Assembly: GCA_043810355.1 (NCBI GenBank)
Contig: JBDROB010000051.1
Span: 1-18,355 of the forward strand
Origin: JAZDHV01 sp043810355
Lineage (GTDB): Archaea; Nanobdellota; Nanobdellia; Woesearchaeales; JAGVYU01
Reading direction: 5' to 3'
DNA: 18,355 bases
Position numbers and translations under genes: made by a program
Notes under the pieces: model-generated
What the model saw: only the letters and a program-made list of their open reading frames with translations
Databases searched by the model: none
What the model was told of the DNA's origin: nothing
Shown: piece after piece, positions 13,941-18,355 of the stretch
Position numbering within the stretch: the first letter of the stretch is position 1
How the letters are laid out: every line of letters begins with the position of its first letter

Positions 13941-14846
13941 CTACAAGAACTCTTTTCTAGCCTGATAAAATTCATTTGCCTTAGCCAAAAGAGCTGCTGC
14001 ATCTTTCTCACTTCTCAAACCAGTTCCTAAAACAACTTTTAAAGCTTCATCATAACCTGGTTTTTGTGCAGCGGCGCCTTCGGCGCCTATTTGATCAAAT
14101 ACCCTGAGGAAAAGACCATTGCAGTTGAAGAAGTTCCTGAAATTAGCATAAGACCTATCGATGGAACTGATGACAAACCAAGGCCGCACCTTATAACCTT
14201 CAACATCAGTCTTAACACAAAAAGCCATACCAACACCATCTGGAAAGCAATCATTCTTTTGAGCCTCAGGAACATACTTATCTTTCAGAAATTGAGCAGC
14301 CTCCCTATAATCACTATCAGAAGCAGTGTTCTTGCCCACAGCTAATTCTAACCATCCATCATGAATTGCAATCTCATATGGGCTTAAACTAATACCTATT
14401 TTAAAAGCTCCTGCCTTCTCTAAATCTTCCATATTAATCTCGCTTAACTGGCCTTTAACACTCAGATACTTATCAACCCTAATAGCATAATCCGCCTCAG
14501 CACCTTTAACATCAGATTTACCAATAATTATAAACTCCCTGCCTTGAGACTGCAAATAAACCTGTTTATCAACAGAAATAGAACCATCAGAATTAATAGA
14601 AGCATCAATAATACCACTCAAATCAAAACCATGATCAACCTTAAAACAATGCCTATCATCCTCATTAACACCACCATACAAGCACATGGTCCTAGAATCA
14701 AGCCAAGTTTTCCACAAATCAGTACCATCATGCAAAACAGGAGAATCAACCCTGGCATCCATATTCTGCCTAAAAGAATAAGCAGACTCAACAAGCTCTC
14801 TCAATCCTGCCTGAACATTTACAATTCTTAATAGGTCTAATACCAT
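13941..14846 (-). CDS. DGR target (variable) protein
   Basis: 301 residues, no signal peptide or membrane segment, so probably cytoplasmic. Residues 1-218 have no domain I can name; they include LHDGTDLWKTWLDSRTMCLYGG and HDGWLELAVGKN. Residues 219-249 are encoded by the VR: KVRPWFVISSIDRSYANFR to GLFLRVF, which fits the terminal strands of a C-type-lectin-like fold used by DGR targets (VRPxFVI...GLFLRV). About 52 residues follow the VR (GAEGAAAQKPGYDEALKVV and an Ala-rich helix), whereas most DGR targets end with the VR. A TATA element at 14871-14878 makes the mRNA leaderless. The ligand is unknown. Confidence 0.85.
   Translation of the reverse strand: MVLDLLRIVNVQAGLRELVESAYSFRQNMDARVDSPVLHDGTDLWKTWLDSRTMCLYGGVNEDDRHCFKVDHGFDLSGIIDASINSDGSISVDKQVYLQSQGREFIIIGKSDVKGAEADYAIRVDKYLSVKGQLSEINMEDLEKAGAFKIGISLSPYEIAIHDGWLELAVGKNTASDSDYREAAQFLKDKYVPEAQKNDCFPDGVGMAFCVKTDVEGYKVRPWFVISSIDRSYANFRNFFNCNGLFLRVFDQIGAEGAAAQKPGYDEALKVVLGTGLRSEKDAAALLAKANEFYQARKEFL
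14073..14087 (-). repeat. GC-rich hairpin just downstream of the VR
   Basis: On the minus strand it reads GGCGCC-GAA-GGCGCC, a 6-bp GC stem with a 3-nt loop, starting 13 bases past the VR edge (16 past the long identical block). It is the strongest GC block in the AT-rich gene and encodes GAEGA in the target. The TR side lacks it. In the Bordetella phage DGR a hairpin or cruciform at this place boosts retrohoming, so the same role is likely here. Confidence 0.75.
14101..14191 (-). repeat. DGR variable repeat (VR)
   Basis: Partner of the TR at 13641-13731. Against the TR, six of ten Asn codons are changed (to Ser, Ile, Asp, Tyr, Phe and Cys), Tyr becomes Phe, and Asp becomes Phe. The reading frame is intact. 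The 3' 17 bases (14104-14120) are identical to the TR and have few adenines, as expected of an initiation-of-mutagenic-homing site; the 5' 13-base GC-rich block is also identical. The VR lies inside the target gene, at residues 219-249 of 301. Confidence 0.95.
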
Positions 14847-14870
14847 TTTAAGCCAAAGAATAGATATAAG

Positions 14871-14878
14871 TTTATAAA
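14871..14878 (-). promoter_or_regulatory. TATA box of the DGR target gene
   Basis: TTTATAAA within AAGTTTATAAACTT lies 25-32 nt before the ATG at 14846, so the DGR transcript is probably leaderless. Confidence 0.55.
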
Positions 14879-14916
14879 CTTTTCTATCTTGTTATTACTA
14901 TAAAATAGTATAAAAT

Positions 14917-14932
14917 ATAAGGAATTCCTTAT
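14917..14932. promoter_or_regulatory. 16-bp palindrome in the DGR/herA divergent region
   Basis: ATAAGGAATTCCTTAT is a perfect palindrome about midway between the divergent start codons, upstream of both TATA elements. It is a candidate operator controlling the DGR, herA or both. Confidence 0.45.
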
Positions 14933-14990
14933 TTAATTCTTTAATTATAGTATATATATTTATTTAAAGAGGGATTGTTTAACAGTTCCT

Positions 14991-16520
14991 ATGATAAAAG
15001 GCCAGGTTATATCAGGGCAGTTTGGAGAGATCATCATCAGGCAGAAATCCAATGCTGAGATTGAATTGGGAGAGCTACTGGTAGCAGACACACCTGGCTC
15101 AAAGATCATCCTGCAGGTGTTTGACCTTATGTATGGCTCGCAGATCTCACAGTTGAACAGAGAGCTTATCTCTGGGATGGAGCTTGAGGAAGACACTAAC
15201 ATTGAGTTCCTTGATCCTCATCTGAGAAATTATTATCTTGCAAAGCTTAAAAGTCTGGTCACTATCTCAAAATCTAGGGCAAGGATTTCAAAGACTCTCC
15301 CAAATTTCTTCTCTCATGTGAGGGAATTGGAAAAAGATGATCTTAAATTCCTTACAAAACCAGTTAATGAGCTTTTCCTCGGCTCTTTGAGGTCTGGATC
15401 TAAAGATATTGATTTCCCTATTTTTGCTGACGGGAAAAAAGTATTCTCCCATCATGTCCTGATACCCGCAACAACTGGAAGGGGAAAGTCAAACCTCACA
15501 TCTGTCATCCTCTGGAATACTCTGGAAAAAGATTATTGCGGGATTTTAGTCCTTGATCCGCATGACGAATACTATGGAAGAAACTCTCCTGGATTAAAAG
15601 ACCATCCGCAAAGCAGGAATAAAGTCATTTATTACACACCAAAAGACCCTCCTGTCGGGTGCAGGACATTGAAGATTAATCTCAGAAAGATAACTCCTGC
15701 TCATTTCAATGGTGTTGTTGACTGGTCTCCTGCTCAGCACGAGGCATTGAATGTCTATTTTAAGCAGTATGGCAATGAATGGATTGAATCAATTATTATT
15801 GAAAAGCCTGTCCAGGGATTTAATGAAGCTACTTTAGCTGTTATCAAACGCCGATTATTGAATATCCTTGACCTACAATTCACCAACAACCAGGTTTTTT
15901 GCAGGGGGATATTTGACTTGCAGTCAGGAGCAACTATTTTGGATGACATTGCAAAAGAGCTTGAAGAGGCAAAGACTGTCATCATTGACACATCAAACTT
16001 CTCAGGGCAGGTAGAAATCTTGATAGGATCTTTAATAACAACATCAATTTTCAGAAAATATAAGAATTACAAGATTAAAGGTGAACTAAGGGACAAGCCA
16101 GTGATCTCAGTTATTCTTGAAGAAGCTCCGCGTGTATTAGGAAAAGAAGTGCTTGAAAAAGGCCCAAACATATTTTCAACAATTGCAAGGGAAGGAAGGA
16201 AATTCAAAGTCGGCTTGATTGCAATTACTCAACTCCCATCCCTAATACCTAGAGAGATCCTCGCTAATATGAATACAAAGATCATCCTTGGTATTGAGAT
16301 GGCTTCTGAGCGCCAGGCTGTTATTGAGTCTGCTTCGCAAGACCTTTCAGAAGATAACCGTACAATTGCATCCCTCGACATCGGCGAGGCAATTGTGACC
16401 TCAAACTTTGTAAGGTTTGCCATTCCTATCAAGATTCCTGATTTCAGGGAAGTTGTCAAGAACAAGGACAAGACTCAGGAGACTTTGAAGAGGGATTTCT
16501 CCGGAATTGGAGGTATCTAA
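14991..16520 (+). CDS. herA: HerA-type DNA translocase/ATPase
   Basis: 509 residues. An N-terminal HAS-like barrel (about 1-100; GQVISGQFGEIIIRQK) precedes the RecA-like core: Walker A ATTGRGKSN (160-168), LVLDPHDEY (187-194), Walker B VISVILEEAPRV (371-382), and the downstream ITQLPSLIPREILANMNTKIILG segment. HerA hexamers work with NurA nuclease and Mre11-Rad50 in archaeal DNA end resection. Here mre11 follows, while rad50 and nurA are not in the window. A TATA element (TATTTAAA near 14961) is about 25 nt before the ATG, indicating a leaderless mRNA. It is divergent from the DGR operon. Confidence 0.92.
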   Translation: MIKGQVISGQFGEIIIRQKSNAEIELGELLVADTPGSKIILQVFDLMYGSQISQLNRELISGMELEEDTNIEFLDPHLRNYYLAKLKSLVTISKSRARISKTLPNFFSHVRELEKDDLKFLTKPVNELFLGSLRSGSKDIDFPIFADGKKVFSHHVLIPATTGRGKSNLTSVILWNTLEKDYCGILVLDPHDEYYGRNSPGLKDHPQSRNKVIYYTPKDPPVGCRTLKINLRKITPAHFNGVVDWSPAQHEALNVYFKQYGNEWIESIIIEKPVQGFNEATLAVIKRRLLNILDLQFTNNQVFCRGIFDLQSGATILDDIAKELEEAKTVIIDTSNFSGQVEILIGSLITTSIFRKYKNYKIKGELRDKPVISVILEEAPRVLGKEVLEKGPNIFSTIAREGRKFKVGLIAITQLPSLIPREILANMNTKIILGIEMASERQAVIESASQDLSEDNRTIASLDIGEAIVTSNFVRFAIPIKIPDFREVVKNKDKTQETLKRDFSGIGGI

Positions 16521-16564
16521 CATTTCAAGTAAAATCAAGACAACAGCAAAATGAGATCATGAGA

Positions 16565-16604
16565 CCGAATTCATTCGATTTACATTCCATTGAATTCGTT
16601 CCTT
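16565..16604 (+). repeat. 40-bp direct repeat, copy B, between herA and mre11
   Basis: Matches 12489-12528 at 34/40, same orientation, with the same CGAATTCA (16566-16573) / TGAATTCG (16591-16598) inverted repeat. On the minus strand it still reads GTNSMECKSNEFG. It fills part of the unusually long 133-bp herA-mre11 gap and lies outside any gene. Confidence 0.7.
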
Positions 16605-16653
16605 ATTCAAAGAATATTAATCACAAAAAAAGAAAATAAGAAATGACTAGAAG

Positions 16654-17880
16654 ATGAAATTTGCGCACATGGCTGACTGCCACATAGGATCATGGAGAGA
16701 TCCTAAGCTTAGACAGATTTCAATAGATGCATTCATCAAGGCAATTGATATGGTCATTGACTTGAATGTTGATTTTCTTCTTATCTCAGGCGATCTTTTC
16801 AACACTTCAATGCCAGGTGTGGATATTCTGAAGACAGTTGTGATAAAGCTTAAGCAATTGAAAGACAGGTTCATCCCTGTGTATATCACTGCTGGATCGC
16901 ATGATTTCTCTCCTTCAGGCAAGACAATCCTTGATGTCCTTGAGCATGCTGGACTTTTGATAAATGTTGTTAAGGGATCAGTTGAAAATGAAAAGCTTAG
17001 GCTGGTCTTCACAATTGACCAGAAGACTGGGGCAAAAATAACTGGGATGCTCGGAAAAAAAGGGATGCTGGAAAAGCATTTCTATGAAGCCCTTGATAAG
17101 GAATCTTTAGAAAACCAGGAAGGCTTCAAGATCTTCATGTTCCATACTGCCCTTACTGAATTCAAGTCAAAAGAGCTTGAGAAGATGGATTCTGCTCCAT
17201 TATCATTATTGCCAAAGAATTTTGATTATTATGCTGGTGGCCATGTGCATGAGATCATTGAAAAAGAGGAGCAGAATTACAAGAAGATAATTTATCCAGG
17301 CCCTTTGTTCCCAAATAATTTTGCTGAGATTGAAAAGCTTGGTAGAGGAGGATTTTATGTCTATGAAGATGGCATGACAGGATATCATCCTGTCCAGATA
17401 TGCAACACATTCTCCTTAAAATTTGATGCTGAGAACAAATCTCCTGAGCTTATTAAACATGATATCATGGAAAAAATAGATAATCAGGAATTTATCAATA
17501 CAATTGTTACATTAAGGGTTAGTGGAATTTTGTCTTCTGGAAAGCCTTCTGATATTGATTTTGTCAAGATTTTCAAGCTGATCTATGATAAAGGTGCTGT
17601 TTTTGTCATGAAAAATACTTCAAAACTTCAGTCTAAGGATTTTGAAGAGATCAAGATTGACTCTGGCAGTGTCGAGGATATTGAAGATTCATTGATAAAA
17701 GAGCATATTTCCCAGATAAAGATGGAAAATTTGACTCCAGAAAAAGAGATCCGGCTAACAAAGCAATTGATTGCCTCCCTCAATATCGAGAGGGATGAAG
17801 GTGAAAGGGTTTCTGATTTTGAGAAAAAGATAAAAGAGAGTATAAATTCTGTTTTAGAACTGGATAAAACTATTGATTGA
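16654..17880 (+). CDS. mre11: Mre11-like DNA repair nuclease
   Basis: 408 residues. Phosphoesterase motifs in order: ADCHIG (D8, H10), GDLFN (D47), AGSHD (80-84), FHTAL (H164) and GGHVH (H197, H199). The third motif has Ser where the usual GNHD has a metal-binding Asn; the catalytic His is kept. A capping domain follows (about 240-330), then a helical C-terminus that would hold the Rad50-binding region. Mre11 processes broken DNA ends with Rad50 and HerA-NurA. It follows herA in the same direction after a gap of 133 bp. Rad50 does not follow: a T-rich stretch and an insertion sequence do. Confidence 0.9.
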   Translation: MKFAHMADCHIGSWRDPKLRQISIDAFIKAIDMVIDLNVDFLLISGDLFNTSMPGVDILKTVVIKLKQLKDRFIPVYITAGSHDFSPSGKTILDVLEHAGLLINVVKGSVENEKLRLVFTIDQKTGAKITGMLGKKGMLEKHFYEALDKESLENQEGFKIFMFHTALTEFKSKELEKMDSAPLSLLPKNFDYYAGGHVHEIIEKEEQNYKKIIYPGPLFPNNFAEIEKLGRGGFYVYEDGMTGYHPVQICNTFSLKFDAENKSPELIKHDIMEKIDNQEFINTIVTLRVSGILSSGKPSDIDFVKIFKLIYDKGAVFVMKNTSKLQSKDFEEIKIDSGSVEDIEDSLIKEHISQIKMENLTPEKEIRLTKQLIASLNIERDEGERVSDFEKKIKESINSVLELDKTID

Positions 17881-17956
17881 TTTTTATTAGATTCTATATT
17901 ATATAGTTCTGGAAAAATCTTTTGATTTATTATATATCATATTGTATATTATATAT

Positions 17957-17999
17957 TGTCTATTTTTTTCTATTTTTTTCTAGTTTTTTCTAGTTTTGT
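17957..17999 (+). terminator. T-rich tandem repeats after mre11
   Basis: Four tandem units of the form TCTA(G)TTTTTT end at 17999 on the plus strand, following an AT-rich TATATTATATA stretch. Repeated T-tracts on the coding strand are a normal archaeal terminator and would end the herA-mre11 transcript before the insertion element. Confidence 0.5.
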
Positions 18000-18012
18000 C
18001 AAAGGATTCTAG

Positions 18013-18061
18013 TTGAACACCTACCACCAGTCAACAGACTGGATGGCATGACGGTGTTCAA
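18013..18061. mobile_element. Subterminal hairpin of an IS200/IS605-like element
   Basis: TTGAACACC (18013-18021) pairs with GGTGTTCAA (18053-18061); inside is a second stem CCAGTC/GACTGG with an AACA loop (18027-18042). Such imperfect subterminal hairpins are what IS200/IS605 transposases recognise on single strands. It ends three bases beyond the transposase stop, so it marks the end of the element; the outer end is not resolvable from one copy. Confidence 0.7.
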
Positions 18062-18064
18062 AAA

Positions 18065-18355
18065 TTAATAAGCTGTGATCATTCTTTGCCCAGCACAAGC
18101 ATATTTCTGTTTATCCAAATACCTACAATAAAAATCCATATCATTTATACTTCTGATATCATAAGCAGGATTCCACAACCCAGAACCCCAAAACTTCTGC
18201 TTCTTAATCCAAGGAAGCAACTCAAAAAGTTTCTTACCCACATAACCCCTAATCTTCTTTGCCAATTCTGGCTTACTAAACAAACCAAGATCCAAAATCA
18301 TATGCACATGATCAGAATCAAAAGATAATTTCCTACAACGAATATGATACAACTG
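18065..18355 (-). CDS. IS200/IS605-type Y1 transposase, C-terminal part (cut by window edge)
   Basis: The visible C-terminal 96 codons include SDHVHMIL, whose HVH is the HUH metal motif of single-strand Y1 transposases. Then come LAKKIRGYVGKKLFELLPWIKKQKFWGSGLWNPAYDI and FYCRYLDKQKY, where a tyrosine is the expected nucleophile. The frame is open to the last base of the window, so the N-terminal part of about 50-80 residues lies outside. The intact HUH and tyrosine suggest a functional enzyme. The element sits where rad50 might be expected after mre11. Confidence 0.82.
   Translation of the reverse strand, partial: QLYHIRCRKLSFDSDHVHMILDLGLFSKPELAKKIRGYVGKKLFELLPWIKKQKFWGSGLWNPAYDIRSINDMDFYCRYLDKQKYACAGQRMITAY

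Noticed and set aside
14064..14345. Plus-strand ORFs across the VR and similar ones across the TR
   Set aside because: Adenine bias and the target frame show that the minus strand is the sense strand.

Overview
The window is AT-rich and archaeal, most likely from a DPANN lineage such as Woesearchaeota or Pacearchaeota. Evidence: intron-bearing tRNA genes; TTTATAAA/TTTAAATA-type TATA boxes 24-30 nt before start codons, giving many leaderless genes; archaeal-type TruD; a HerA ATPase next to Mre11; the archaeal GTPase/DUF2073/Zn-ribbon trio (OapA/ArvA, OapB/ArvB, OapC/ArvC); and several small families I associate with DPANN genomes. The lineage is an inference.

Layout. 1-870: a small two-helix membrane protein and a tRNA-Arg(CCT) that appears to carry three introns. 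867-3494 (+): a VTT/DedA-like membrane protein, two adjacent PRC-barrel proteins and pseudouridine synthase TruD. 3482-5870 (-): a helical hypothetical, an intron-containing tRNA-Thr(TGT), and a tandem run of three related proteins of unknown function. 5982-7556 (+): an OBG/YchF-like GTPase with a TGS domain and a small conserved protein. 7558-8401 (-): a HEPN/MNT toxin-antitoxin-like pair with repeated TTAACAAAA motifs upstream. 8597-10119 (-): the ArvABC/OapABC operon. 10207-10629 (-): a membrane-anchored protein. 10723-11978 (+): an HTH-like protein overlapping a PIN-like protein. 12131-12409 (+): a lysine-rich protein with an internal duplication, strong promoter and T-rich terminator. 12464-14846 (-): a complete diversity-generating retroelement (DGR). 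14991-17880 (+): HerA and Mre11. 18013-18355: the end of an IS200/IS605-like element, cut by the window edge.

The main system is the DGR. On the minus strand it reads target gene with variable repeat (VR), template repeat (TR), reverse transcriptase. TR (13641-13731) and VR (14101-14191) align without gaps over 91 bp with 13 differences. Twelve fall at adenines of the TR sense strand, the signature of adenine-directed mutagenic retrohoming. The TR reads as ten Asn codons, six of which are changed in the VR. A GC-rich hairpin lies 16 bp past the VR and is absent beside the TR. The target has about 52 residues after the VR, and no separate avd gene is visible. A 40-bp sequence at the 3' end of the RT gene recurs (34/40) between herA and mre11, bracketing the DGR plus herA.
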